The notes: generated by a model not told the origin, from the letters alone. Shown: positions 10,506 to 22,422, numbered from the stretch's first letter. The stretch: 64,000 bases of DNA from Tubulanus polymorphus (GCF_964204645.1 NC_134031.1:9030501-9094500); one strand, 5' to 3'. Program-made: numbers and translations.

Positions 10506-13427
10506 ATAAATTTTCCACTTTCCAGCCAAAAATGTTTCATAAGATGTTACTCCTCTCAGATTCAACTACTAACAGCTTATAAATGTAATTGTCTATTCTG
10601 TCAGAACTATAACTCATCGCCTGACCATTTCAATTTGCATATAGTAATTTATTATGAATTATAATCCCGCGTAATTACCTGGTCTAAACAGCAACAAGGA
10701 TGACGCAAAGAATCGTCATCCATTGATAAAAGTGCAACCCGAAAAGCCTAAAATTACCGGACAACCTTGAGCGTCAACTCAACCGTAAATCACGGATTTG
10801 GACACGTCAATTCTCGCTATCTGATTCATACATGAGCGATTCAAAAAGCCGCCATTTTGTTTTCGCAAAATCACGTAATCGGACTAATATAAGTCCCCGA
10901 TCCGTCATTTCTCGTTTCTGTTTCATCTATCGCCGCCATTTTGTACCACCAGTATATCTTCTGTTTGGCAAATGAACTCACTCAACATAACCTAAATCGC
11001 TTCAAAGACCTTGACGCAGTTGATGCCACATCATGTTCAAATCCAGACAATGCAATCAATTGTGATTGAAGTAAATTAATGTTCATTGAGTATACGTTCG
11101 TTTTCAGTGTTGTTATATTTCAAACATATGTGCAATATGTAAACTGTCACTGATAAATGAAAGCAAAAACAACTTTGTTAAAAATCGTTGTTTATTTCTG
11201 AATGCAAATTCCTCACTAAACAAATTGATGCATGAAGGTAGATCAACCTAGTATTAACGAAATTATGGACCAAAACGCGCAAGGAGAGCATGTGCGACGG
11301 ACTAGTTCATGCAACTGCCACCAGGGGACTTTGAAAGAACTATTGTTGACCCAGGTTGGGCTTCTTGGAAATAAGTCATATGTTATGGACTGATAAGAAT
11401 TATTTGGATGACGCTTCCCAGTGCGATATATGAACCAGTTAGGCAGAAACCCGTTATCGCTGCTATGTAGCTATATTTTACATTTGATTTGTCTTGCTTA
11501 GGAGTCAGTTTGTCAAAGCATTGAAGCAAAGCAGTCCAACTTGTTTACGTCTCAGTTGCAGCTGGTCAGGGCAGTCATTATATTGCTCACTTAAATCACT
11601 TACACAGCCCAACGTTTTTCAGTGTGTAAACTCCATCGTACTTGGCATTACAGGGACATTGAGGAATTGAATTTTAGGCACCTGAGCCCTCAACTTGATT
11701 CGAGCCAAAGACCTTAACTGACTTCACAGAATTTGAGTCTAGGATTTTCTAAATTGCTGAATGCTTTCTGCACTGGTTTTAAGATCAATTCAATCTTGAA
11801 TACATAAAAATTAGTCTTAATAGAAATAAATTTTCATTCTATTGAAAGAAATTCTACTGAACACAGATTTTGAAATGTACGATGTGTTTGTTGATTTATC
11901 GAGGCGAAATAATTAGAGCAAAATCAACTGACGATCAACAAGGTGAAGTTTTCATTTATCTTCGGATTATTTCTCTACCCCTGATGGTACAAGCATTTTG
12001 GCTACACCTTTTGAAACCTCAACGCTTTATCTACTCGTGCGAATTAGTCAGCCACATTCGATTTTCATGCCATCTGACCTCTTTCCATCTGTAATTAAGC
12101 AATCAAATGTAAATATTACTCAGTTATGTAATGTAATAGAAGAGTGAAAGAAAGAATAATAGATATCTAAGGAGACCCATTTAAATCGTGTGTTTGTCAT
12201 GAAAAATCTATTACTACTGTCTCGCAGAGCATAAACACTGACCATTAAGCGATGTGGAATTGGTATTTTAAGGGCTATTCGGTTTACTCCAAAACAAAGT
12301 CTCTGATAAACATTAAAAAGCTTCACATCATGCGTATGTCGTAGGACTCTTGAATGAATTATCATCCCATAATAACAATGAACCCAGTTCTGCATGTACG
12401 TTAGCACGACTGATTACTCATCCAAATATTTCAAACATGGCATTAGAAAAAAATTAAACAAAACGTCAAGTACTTACAGCATCTTAGACAGTTGCGCATA
12501 AGTTACGGTTTTGACTGCCAATGAGAAAAAAGCTTGATTTGAAACGTACACTTGCACATTCTGGTTTAAATATATTCCCACCAGCTGCTAAAATCTGCAA
12601 TGGTAGCTGGAAAGAAAGAAATAGAAATATATAGTCTCATACATGAGTGTAAATCAGCCCCTTACTAACTACTTAGGGCGTTCCACTGGCTCTACACACT
12701 ACATTAAGGGCCTAAATCTATTCTAGGCGTATCCCCAAAAAAGCTAGGCATTAAGTAGGTAGCCAACAATGATCATTACTTCGCTGAGGACTCATTAGCT
12801 AGCACCACCCAGTAGAAAGGTAACCTTAACTGCAGTTACGTTGATTTGAGCCAGTAATCTTCAGGAAATGTAGCCAACGTAAATTGATTAACGAATAGAA
12901 TTAATCAATATACTCATTTTAGGGATCATAGTTCATTAAAGTCCTAAAACTCGCCATAGATTTGCAATGAATTTAAGCTGAAAATGATTTCAACCATCTG
13001 TTATGTTGGCTGTATATTGTTCGCGGTAAATGACGGATCCGAACTAATTGGAAGTCCGTGATTTACGGTTGAGTTTGACGCTCGAGGTCGTCCGGTAATT
13101 TGTAGGCTTTTCGGGATGTACTTTTATCAATGGATGACAATGCTTTGCATTATTCTTGTCGCTGTTTAGACCCGGTAATTACACAGGATTAATTCATAAT
13201 AAATTACTATAGGGGCCTACGCAAATTCGAAATGGTCAGACGCTGAGTTATATTTCTGTCAGAATTGAAAATTACATTTATAATCTGAGAGGAGATACAT
13301 TTTATGAAACAAATTTGTCTGGAAAGTGGAAAAGGTAATAATTACGAAAATTACAATACGGTTTCTGCGAAGCAGCAGAAACCCTAATTAGGCCTATGTA
13401 CTATATAATTAGGGTTTCTGCTGCTTC
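10506..13427. mobile_element. Large inverted-repeat element, family G copy 1
   Basis: The left arm (about 10506-10835) and right arm (about 13040-13345) are imperfect inverted copies. For example ATCACGGATTTGGAC on the left matches the complement of GTCCGTGATTTACGG on the right, and AAGCCTAAAATTACCGGAC matches GTCCGGTAATTTGTAGGC. The interior from about 11450 matches the second copy at 30105-31870. The right end carries a perfect 22-bp inverted repeat at 13369-13390 and 13406-13427. No transposase was recognised; ORFs of 74-95 residues inside look like chance. Confidence 0.55.
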
Positions 13428-13463
13428 ACATGAAAACAGTGTATAGGATACAATTAGGTGATT

Positions 13464-14280
13464 CTAAACTGATATATTGACAATGGAATTTCTCTTAAAC
13501 CATGCTCGAATGATAATGTTTCCAAGGTTTTTTTGATAATCAGTATTAATCAAAGTGAATTTCTCCTCACTTGTGAATTGACATAAGTTGTCATGACTAA
13601 TTTGCAAGTATAGGTCTAAGTGAAATTCGTCGTAGCATGGACATTCTATTACACGGTGCATTTCACTTTCAACCTGGTTTGGATTACATAGCTGACAATT
13701 TCGGTTCTTCAATAGAATATTGCTATACCTGCCAACTTCAATAGAAAAAGGAAGTGTTCCACTCCTTAGTTGTGCGATTAATGACCTCTTAGACAGAGTA
13801 AAATTTAATTTAACATAGGTTATAGTTTCTAGGTTATATTTGACTGTTTTGTAGGTTCTCAATTTACGGCTTTAGCCTCAACATTCCTGTGCCATTCTTG
13901 TGTTGCTAGGTCTTTGAGGACAGCTTCATTCAATTCTATGATTTGATGATTATCAAATTTGTCAACTATTTGCATTTCTACACTGATTTTATGAAAATCA
14001 CTGGACTAGTCTTTTTTGATCCAAAGCAACATCTTTTATGAATAATTTTTTGGGTAGTCGGTTATCATCCATATCAATTAATCTATTCCAGAATCGAACT
14101 AGGTTTCTGATTCATTTGAATTTACATCGGAGCTAACCCATTTCTCCAAGGAGTGCTGGTAAAGGACAGAGTTAAGGCCCAGAAAATATCTGCACGCTCT
14201 GTACTACACTTTTCTATGGCATGCAGGTTTTTTGCACCCCAAATCTCTGCACCGTAACTGAGAATTGTATCGACACCACT
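13464..14280 (-). pseudogene. Non-LTR retrotransposon RT C-terminal tail, decayed
   Basis: The minus strand reads, in broken frames, DTILSYGAEIWG (near 14270), CRYFLGLN, WNRLIDMDDNRLPKK (near 14080), then a 132-residue open stretch (13862-13464). That stretch contains LRSGTLPFSIEVGRYSN, then a zinc-binding cluster CQLCNPNQ...MHRVIECPCYDE (C-x2-C-x10-H-x4-C). These are the usual features at the end of LINE pol proteins. Several frame changes and a stop between the pieces show it is dead. It is 5'-truncated, as LINE insertions usually are. Confidence 0.75.
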
Positions 14281-14283
14281 TTC

Positions 14284-15360
14284 ATCAAACGAAATTTACC
14301 AACCAAATGAACAACGGCCAATCCTGCCTGACTGCCAACCTTCATTGGTCCATCATATTGCCCAAGATTCTTGGGCGGACAGGTTCCCGCCCAGCGCTCC
14401 CCAGTCTAAATATCTAGCCAATCAGATGTTGGCCAATCAGATGTTGTTTTCATTCTATCAATACCATGCATCTCATTGGCTAGATATAGGCCTATAGAAT
14501 GTTGGCAATGAAACCCTGGGCAAGCAAAATGACTAATACCAACCACTGTGGCCAGCTAATTCGGCTTTTAGTAATCGATTTTTGCTTACACTGTCCTGAA
14601 CCTCACAAGAACGAGGAAAGTCAAAAGAAATACATTGAGGTATCATTATAAAACACATTTTATGCATTTTACTGTGGCCAGCTAATTCGGCTTTTAGAAA
14701 TAGATTTTTGCTAACACTGTTCTGAACTGCACAAGAATGGGGAAAGTCAAAAGAAATACATTGAGGTATCATTACAAAACACATTTTATACATTTTATAG
14801 TGTGCATATCCATCTAAAAATTCTGTGACAGTGAGTATGTGGCAGGTGACTAGGACCTGGGAGACATACTGATTCTTATCTGCCATCTTATATATCCATG
14901 TAAATACATACTCAAGTCAGTTTGCCAAACGTCTGATTTACTTGATCTATCAAATCGATTTGAGAATTCATCTGAATAAATGTATTGATTAGCCGAATCG
15001 AATCTTTTCTTGAAAAGATCATTCTTGAGATCAGTGCGAAACAAAGGAAAATAGGGATGGGGTTTGGGGTTGACAATCGATTTGTTATCTGATTGTACCA
15101 GTGCATAATAAAAGCGTTTATAAAGCTGTGTGATCGGCATTCACTATATGTTTCACTTGTCTTTGTATTGTTGCAATTGTTGTCAGGTAAAGCGTCCAGT
15201 GCCTGTTTTACGCGTCGATGTCGATGATGCGTTACTGCTTTTCATTTCCTATTTACTGACCTCTTTCTACATGGCCTACTTATGACCTACTTTTGACACG
15301 AAAACTTCCAGTGTACGCGATAACTCAAAAACCATTTAAGATAATTTGCCACAAATTGTA
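14284..15360 (+). repeat. Repeat J copy 2, with internal 126-bp tandem duplication
   Basis: Start and end match J copy 1 (7275-8960). Inside, two 126-bp units start at 14547 and 14673 (TGTGGCCAGCTAATTCGGC), about 90 percent alike. Because 126 is a multiple of three, the minus strand gives a 117-residue frame with a repeated motif. There is no other sign that this is a gene. Confidence 0.5.
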
Positions 15361-15800
15361 GCAGCCAGCAACACCTTGTATATTTTTGATTTAATCTATG
15401 TCACTAATCTAAGATAGATAAAGCAACCCTGCCTCTCTTGGTCTAAACCCGACAATAATTAAACACATGTGATTAATCGTGGTTGGCGATCATTAGAACC
15501 TATGAAAATATGTAATAGGACTCTAAGGTCATTATAACTGAAAGTTTGTTAGAAAAGGGGTTGTTGTTTTCGATGAAATTTAACTGTAAATGAGAGGGAT
15601 TTTGCCGGGGATTTTTTTGTTCTACGTAATAAGGTGGTCCGTCAGTTCCGAGGTCGTTAGACCGAAGTTCGACTGTCGTTCACTTTCAATCACTTTTGAA
15701 CTAGATTTTTTTTAATAGCCAAATCTGAAGATCATCAAAAAGATTTGGCCCTTTCATACCACAAATCTAATTATTGTGTCATTCTTTTCTTCTCGTGCAG

Positions 15801-15933
15801 GTTTGCCTACAATGAAAGTCTATAATATGCTGGATGATTATGGATCTGATTCACGTGATAAGTATCCATCTTTACTGAAGAATATTCAATCAACATCTCT
15901 CCCCTCTCTGTCCCATCTTCGAGCTGCTCAAGG
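15801..15933 (+). CDS. Unrecognised host protein, internal exon 2 of 11
   Basis: The acceptor is TTTTCTTCTCGTGCAG and the donor is CAAGG|GTAAAC. It enters on the second base of a codon, completing glycine with exon 1, and leaves after two bases. The 44 codons include PTMKVYNMLDDYGSDSRDKY and end SLPSLSHLRAAQ. The reading is open only in the predicted phase. The upstream intron is about 12.1 kb and filled with repeats. Confidence 0.75.
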
Positions 15934-16164
15934 GTAAACTCGCCATGAATTTTTCATTGCCTTGATAGAGTTAGCTTATTTGCTTATTAACACAATTATA
16001 TCATTTTGGTAGCTGTATCCTCATACTTAAGTTTCTTTCAATTTTGGTTATGATATGAGGCCTATAAGTGATGTTTTAAGAACACAAAGAACACAAGACT
16101 TGCAATTAAGTCATACCAAAGGTAGCAGATTTTTATGTTCAGCAAACTGGTTCGTTGCTGAACA

Positions 16165-16211
16165 TAAATATCATTGACAATTATATGCTAAGTCCGGGAA
16201 AAATAGCTTTT
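16165..16211 (+). mobile_element. Helentron-like family D, 5' fragment
   Basis: AAATATCATTGACA and AAGTCCGGGAAAAATAGC match family D copy 1 (1128-1170). The fragment is cut after CTTTTT by the family A copy starting at 16211. In copy 1 the sequence continues uninterrupted as CTTTTTCTCAAATC, which gives the empty site. Confidence 0.6.
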
Positions 16212-18055
16212 TAGTCCACTTGGGACTTTAGTCCCAGCGGGCTATTGCGTTCACTTTTCGTCCGTCGTCCATCTGTCCGTCCGTCTATCCATTCGTCTGT
16301 AGTTAGGAAGTTTAGAAGACGCTTCAATTTAATGTCTTGATATTTGTGTTACACATGTATCTACCGTAGACACATCTTCAGCCTAAAAACTGGCCCTGTC
16401 AGATTCAAGATGGCTGACTGGCAGCCATTGTTGTTCGCCAAAATCAGCACTTTTTACACGTATTTCAAGTTTTCGAGGGAAATTTTGAAGATGCTTTGAT
16501 CAATTACCTTGATCGTAGGTATTTGTGTCCCCCAAGGGCCCATCAGCATGAGAAAATTTGGGTCGATCGGACTCAAGATGGCCGTCCTGTGACCTTTTTT
16601 GTGCCCAAAAATGTCAATTTTGTCCTGAATTCTGAGTACTGTAGCTTCCTACTGGTTTGCCATTTTTCATTGAAATTTTTGTTGGCTATTCTATGGAAAG
16701 GGATCTTCAATACTTGAAACTTTTTAGTTTACCTTTGTCAGCGATATGAAGTTGGCATTGAGCCAATTTCATGTAAAATCGCGGTACGTTTTTTTATGTG
16801 AGCATTTGTTTCATTGGTTCTCGGTTTAAACGACGGATAATCGATGCGCTTGAAGACATGACGAACCTCCGTCAATGTACATGGTCAACTTTGTTAAAAT
16901 TCTACGATAAACTGTGTTTAGCTCTTGCGTATAAAATTGCAATGACCTCGATTGGGGGGCGTTGTCTCTACGAGCGAATGTGATTGGCTGTTTTTGGGAT
17001 ATACGGAGAATTCCGGCGCTACTAAAATAATTATGGGAAAGCCATAGAATGGCGAACGTTTCATTGGACTAGGTGCCGTATACGTGCAAATTTCAAATGC
17101 TCATTGCTGATGAGAATGTAATTATTATCCGCCATAGGTATTGTTTCATTTTAATACCCGGTGATTGATTTGATTGACGCTGAAGTGCAAGCGAACATTC
17201 ACTTACACAAGGCCTCCACACGTGCGCGGGTAGTGCTATAGACTGTTGCATACACAAACACACGCTCGTACAGTATACACTACTATAGTGATACTGTAAA
17301 CGCTGCTTGCTGGCGCGTCTGACATTTCATCAACAGAAGATGAGCGCTATGTTTTCTGTTTGATATAATTACAATACTACAAGTATAGGTTGAGGTCTGA
17401 ATATTGTAGTAGTAAATTCCAGGATAAAACGATCTAATACGCCGATTTCTTACTACGCCGGTTTAGATTCCGCGGCCATACATTGGAAGAGGTTTCCAAG
17501 ACTAAAAATTCAGCCACCCTCTGATATGTTACATCATATGAATTTTATTTGAATGTTTTTTCATATTGTGAAAAATATTTCTTTGAAAATATAAATAGTT
17601 TACCTGTACCCTACGAAATTTTGGACATGGACCAAATAAATGTATATTTTTGGTCTTATTTGAATACAAAATAATTCTTTGAGAAAGATGAAATACAATA
17701 TAGAACTTTGTAGTCATGAATTAAAGAGATTTTTCAAGCAATGCCCTTACCCCAAACAACCTCTAGCTTTCAAGGTAAACCACACTTTTCCCATGGGCAA
17801 TTTATTTGAGTATTTTTGATCAGCCTATGATCATGCAATTGGCGGCCATCTTGGTGTCATCAGTACTCATTCGTAGGTGGAAAAAAGTTTTTTCACATAA
17901 TATTGAAACCTAAACATTTTGATATCACAATCAATTGCAAAGTTGTAGCTCATGGTCTATGATTGAGGTGAGTTTCAAGGTCATTGGTTTTTGTATTTGG
18001 CCACCAGGGGGCGTTGAATAATACAAAAACTTTGTATTTCCATATTATATTTAAG
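16211..18055 (+). mobile_element. Helentron-like family A, copy interrupted by family B
   Basis: It starts GTCCACTTGGGAC with the hairpin and CGTCCGTC run, and continues to about 16715. It resumes at about 17808 (GTATTTTTGATCAGCC) after a family B insertion, and stops near 18055 within its first core unit, so the 3' end is missing. The intact family A copies read GTATTTTTGATC directly after ACCTGA. Confidence 0.7.
16716..17807 (+). mobile_element. Family B repeat, copy 2, nested in family A
   Basis: It begins CTTTTTAGTTTACCTTTGTC and ends at AAGGTAAACCACAC...CATGGGCAATTTATTT, with the same inverted termini as copy 1. Both sides are family A sequence, so the borders are well fixed. It lacks MITE K (at the K site it reads GAATTTTATTTGAATG), matching copy 1. 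Confidence 0.7.
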
Positions 18056-18059
18056 TAAC

Positions 18060-18180
18060 GAAACGAGTAGTACTATATAGGTTAACTGTTTATTTGACGC
18101 ACGAGCTTTTGCTACTAATGTATAGAAGCTTCATCAGGTGAATGAGTCATTCACCTGATGAAGCTTCTGTACATTAGTAG
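18060..18180. repeat. Palindrome of Penelope-like terminal sequences
   Basis: The arms 18112-18145 and 18147-18180 are 34-bp inverted copies with one mismatch around a single G at 18146; the inner 22 bp are perfect. Each arm contains CACCTGATGA. On the minus strand the following sequence (GCTCGTGCGTC, then AATAAACAG) resembles the termini of the Penelope-like element at 51201-51250 (GTTCGTG, then AATAAACTG). It looks like two related element ends meeting head to head. Confidence 0.5.
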
Positions 18181-19611
18181 AAAAAAGTAGAAAGTAGTAG
18201 CAAAATTATGCCTATAACTCGTACTTTAGTCGAATTTCCACTTCAAGTCGTATCAATTTTAGAAGCCAAATCTTCTGATTTCATTCAAAATGCCTCGTGT
18301 TAGTTGTAGCCCGATATGCCGGCAGCAGATGAAAATACGCAACAATATTGTCTGTGCAGGCGTTTTGATTGTTATAATGTAACTTTCTTGTGGTAGCAGC
18401 CAGCACGAATTATCGGATAAATGGATATAAGTCATTATTTTACACATTTAGTAAGTAGGGGAGATTTCAGAGATATATAGGATCTGCACTGTCAGCTCAG
18501 GATACGGCCGCTGGAATTTGAGCATCGTATATATTGTATTATCACGGGTTATTCGCGGAATTCATACAAAACCACGAATCATAGATAACTGGTAAAAATA
18601 CGACTAACCCATAACTTGTACATCACGTAAGTAATAGAAAAATCGTCTGTCCAGAGGGTTACGATTTATGTGGGGTTGACTGAATTGTGTAAATTATAGG
18701 TATTAAATCTTGAGTTGGGGGTGTATTTTGACAAATTTAACCCACAGAATGCGTGTATTAGGCTTCTTATTGTATTAGGCTAATCAGAACCCCATTTTTG
18801 GCGAACCGTAGGTTTGCCTATGCAAAAGGTCTGGTGAAGCAGTGTTCATTCAAAATGAATAGAGTATCGGTGTGTCAACACGGCACTAACATTGGCTGTT
18901 GAACCAACAGTGTTGATTTTTGGTGTCATAGTTTGGCTTAATGAGTTCTCGACTCATCTGAATGTACTTTTCGACCTACAGGCCCTCACTTTATAAACCC
19001 CCTAAATTTTCTCGCTTCTATTTATCTGAGTTGACCTTGTTACCTGAGCTACATTGAATGTGATTGCCTGTTCGTTGGATATACGGGAAATTCCGGGATC
19101 TTCTGATGCAATTTGGAAAGCCCATTGGGAAAACCCAATGTGGAACCCAAAACATAATGGTGAGCATTTCATTCGACTAGGTATCGTATGTTCGCTTATA
19201 ATTTGTTCGGTGTTACGAATATAACCGAGTAGGTATGGAAGGCGAAAGCCACCAAAACATGGTTATATGTCATTCGATTATAAAAAGGTTTAAATAGATG
19301 ATGAAAACATACAAAAAGATAGTGAAACATATAAAAGGTTGATGGAAACGTGAAAAACTGTCAAAAGGTCATAAAAAGTCAATTGATGGTACTTTATCAT
19401 ATTTTCATCTTTTACCACCTTTTCATTATTTATGACGGTAACCAATAGCAACTATTGGTGGTGGTCACTTGACGGCTCTGGCTTAGATCTTACTCAGGCG
19501 GGACTCGAGGTGCCCTGAATCGCCACCAACATGCTGTAGAGCACAGGGACCCTTTCAGCTCGCGGAATTGTAGTTCACTCAGCTTGGGAGGAGGTCTGGA
19601 CAGTGATGTCT
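18181..19611. other. Non-coding intron with degraded repeat pieces
   Basis: 18670-18760 matches a piece of family D (TTGTGTAAATTATAGG, GACAAATTTAACCCACAGAATG). 19050-19215 is a diverged relative of family B (GGATATACGGGAAATTCCGG, TTCATTCGACTAGGTA). Nothing coding was recognised. Confidence 0.4.
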
Positions 19612-19938
19612 TCAATCCAACCAGATAGGTTTAATTCGGGCCAAATAATCCCAATGGACGACTGGTTGAACCATATTCAGGTACGGAGTCGGAGGTTTGA
19701 TGGAATTTCTGGGCCGCAATTGTCTTTGTCGAGTGTCACTCTCGGGCCGCAATTGTCTTGGTCGTGTGTCACTCTCACAAATTGCTGGTTCTGCCACTGG
19801 GTCATCAGCAACTGGATCGGTAGGCTGCGTCAATGGGTTCCCTACTGAATCAGGCTGACTCTGGTTTGTAGCAGCTACCCTATTTGGTGCTGTACAACCA
19901 GAACCAGTGTTCCTAGGTTCATGGCAGACCCATACCAC
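19612..19938 (-). pseudogene. Gypsy pol C-terminal tail
   Basis: A Pro/Asp/Arg-rich 108-residue frame ends the Gypsy pol. It contains a small internal duplication, SDTRPRQLRPE / SDTRQRQLRPR, followed by NSIKPPTPYLN. Tails of this kind (RPxRxxKPPxRY) close many Gypsy polyproteins. It is separated from the integrase by a frame change near 19940-20005. Confidence 0.6.
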
Positions 19939-20004
19939 CTTGTCTTGCGACTCCTAAGATTTATCAGAGTGACTCAGAATTGAATCACTTTTATATGTCA
20001 TTGG

Positions 20005-20690
20005 CTATCGGCGGTGTTTAATGACAGTTTGTTTGTGACTGGGGTGCCTGACTACTGGCTTATCTACATCGCCACCATCCGGTTGCCACTTACACTGCTT
20101 CATGTCGTTGAAGTGAACCACCTTGAGTTTTGGGTTTCCAATTTCTGGCTTAATCCGGTAATTCACCTCACACTTTTCGACAACAGTGTACGGACCTTTC
20201 CATTGCCTGTGGAACATTGCCTCCTCACCATTCTTCAGAAAATGGGTATATAGCCATACGCGGTCACCAGGACTGTGCCCGCCACGACATGCGAACCTGT
20301 CGTACATGACCTTTTGCTGCCGCTGTGCAGTCTGTGCAGTTGCCCCCGAACATTATCATGGGAGTCGACAAGTCTGTTGGCCAAGTCATCCCAAATATAC
20401 TCTCTATCTGCTCTGGCTCCAGCAAGCCCAGACTTATGTCAACCGGGAGTACCATCTCTTCTCCGAAAGTCAAGTTAGATGGCGTCTCTTTGGTTGAAGC
20501 TTGCACACTCGAGCGGTATGCCATGAGACAGGAAGGCAGTTGTTGGTCCCAGTCTGTACCCTGTTCATTCACAACGGTGGTCAATACCCACTTCAGCGAT
20601 TTGTTAAAGTTCTCGATTTGACCATTGCCCATAGGGTGGTACGCAGTTGTCCATGTTTTGTGTATGGCCAAGATACGACACATTTCAGCA
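20005..20690 (-). pseudogene. Gypsy integrase, frameshifted
   Basis: One frame (20683-20264) has the core motif TAYHPMGNGQIENFNKSLK, where the E is the last catalytic residue of the D,D-35-E triad, then LMAYRSSVQASTKETPSNL. After a frameshift near 20290, a second frame (20307-20005) gives RVWLYTHFL and the GPY/F-type module KGPYTVVEKCEVNYRI. Known role: insertion of retrotransposon cDNA. A stop near 20700 (after SNF) separates the first catalytic region, so this copy is dead. Confidence 0.8.
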
Positions 20691-20929
20691 AAAACTTTAG
20701 ACTAGAAATTTGACCCCCAATCTGAAAACTGGCCCACAACCTTGTAGTTCTGCTGGACTGGGTTTCGTGCCGCTATGGGCCGATTCAATTACCCCTATGA
20801 ACCTCAGGATCCCCCAACTGGGCTTTACCAATGGTCATATGGTAGTGGGTTACCTAATTGAATGGCACAAGCATTCACGCGTCTGCCCGGCGACCCAGTG
20901 CTACCGCAACTTGGGCAGTCACCATGCTT

Positions 20930-21335
20930 TCTCGTCGTTCTCAGCAATCTAGAAACTGCATCAGCATTTGAATGGCGGACACCTGGCCTATGCGGAATCG
21001 TAAAGTCGTAGTTCTGGAGTCTCTCATGCCAATGGGCGACTTGCCCCTCCGGGTTCTTGAACCCCTGAAGCCATTTCAGTGATCAGTTCTGACCAGAAAT
21101 GGTCTTCCCAGGAGGTAGTGTCAAAAATTGTCAACTTGGTCTACGAGTGCCAATATTTCCCAACGGGTGGCGCAGTATGATCATTTCACCGGCATGAAAT
21201 GATCTTCCCCCGTACTCAATGACCTCGTCCTGACCATCCTGCTGAACCTGGCTCAACACATCACCAATGGCCCAATTGCTCTCATCAAGTATGAACTGCC
21301 CCGTATCCTCTGAGAAATCAGCAAAACCTAATACA
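20930..21335 (-). pseudogene. Gypsy RNase H fragment
   Basis: The minus strand reads GFADFSEDTGQFILDESNWA (the catalytic D of the first strand is replaced or shifted, ADFSED where families have TDAS), then VLSQVQ and EVIEYGGRSF. After a disturbed stretch come KNPEGQVAHWHERLQNYDF and HRPGVRHSNADAVSRLL, the standard RNase H end. A small deletion or frame change near 21130-21190 removes the middle. Confidence 0.75.
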
Positions 21336-22110
21336 GGGGGCTCATCAACTTGGTTTTCGGTAAACTAAACGCTGCTTCCTGCTCTCCTGCTTTCTTACAC
21401 ACGTTTTTTACTTGTTCACCCAATGAAAAAGAATCATCAAAAATGACACCGAGGTTGACTACCCTCTTGGAAGTATAGGGAGCGTGATTACTTATTGTAA
21501 GTGATATATTGACGGGCAGCTTTTTCATTACCGATCTGATGCAAGTAGCATAAACTGTGTTTTTGGCTGATTTAATAGTAGCATATTTACCGTCATCCAC
21601 TCATCAATACACAACACAGCATCACTCAAAACCTGTAACCATTTAGAGATCTCAGCAATATCAGGGCTGACCAGTTTATGTAGTTGGTCATCATCTGCAT
21701 ACATATGATAAGATAGATTAATACTGATAAGATCGACCAATGGTTTCATGTACAGTATAAATAAAAGCGGACCTAAAAAAAGTGAACCTTTGTTCGTCCA
21801 CAAAGATAAGATCTTATCTATTGTAAAAGCAATCCATTGTAACCAAAATCAAGATTAAGTCGTTCTAATAAAAGGTTGGGGTCACTTGTGTCAAAAGCTG
21901 AACTTAAGTCCAGCTTAACAAGGAGAACTAAGTTACCATGATCAATAGCACATCTGATATCATCTGCAACCTTCAAAAGAGCTGTTTCAGTACTGTGATA
22001 GGTTCTGTATGCAGATTGAAAAGGCTCAAAAAGATTTTCTATGTTCAAATGATATACAACTCTCGATACTTTGAGGAGGATAGGTGAGGAGCCCTTTGTG
22101 TCAATTTCAA
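21328..22110 (-). pseudogene. CR1/L2-type LINE reverse transcriptase fragment inside Gypsy
   Basis: Minus-strand pieces are FEPFQSAYRTYHSTETALLK and LDLSSAFDTSDP (RT motif A with its aspartates), GPLLFILYMKPLVDLI, HMYADDDQ (the YADD catalytic motif), MLLLNQPKTQF and KRVVNLGVIFDDSFSLGEQV. These identify the RT of a CR1/L2-like non-LTR element. Frames change at about 21810 and 21560, and a segment between motif A and GPLL is missing. The LINE has no endonuclease here. It occupies exactly the region where the Gypsy RT should lie. Confidence 0.8.
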
Positions 22111-22422
22111 ACTCGAATTGAGCGAAGTCCTATCAATATCAAACTGACTGCATTAAAATACCGGCTGGTTTTGGTAGATCACACCCTCTTATTGCTCTTT
22201 GATTTCAGTTCGGACATCCAATTCAGGGATATGGAGTTCTTCTAACAATAGCTGGAAATCACTCTTATCATTGGGTATTGAAGCTCCTGCTCCAAATCTT
22301 TGCCTTGATCAGCCACTGTTAGGACCTCGAGTGACTGTAACGGAGCAAGGATACCAATAGTCTCACCACGAGATACATAGTTGGTGGTGTCTGAAAAATT
22401 GGCCAATCTTACCAGAATCGAG

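Noticed and set aside
12120-12407. 95-residue minus-strand frame inside family G
   Set aside because: The matching region of the second copy (30650-30930) has indels that break the frame, and no domain is visible.
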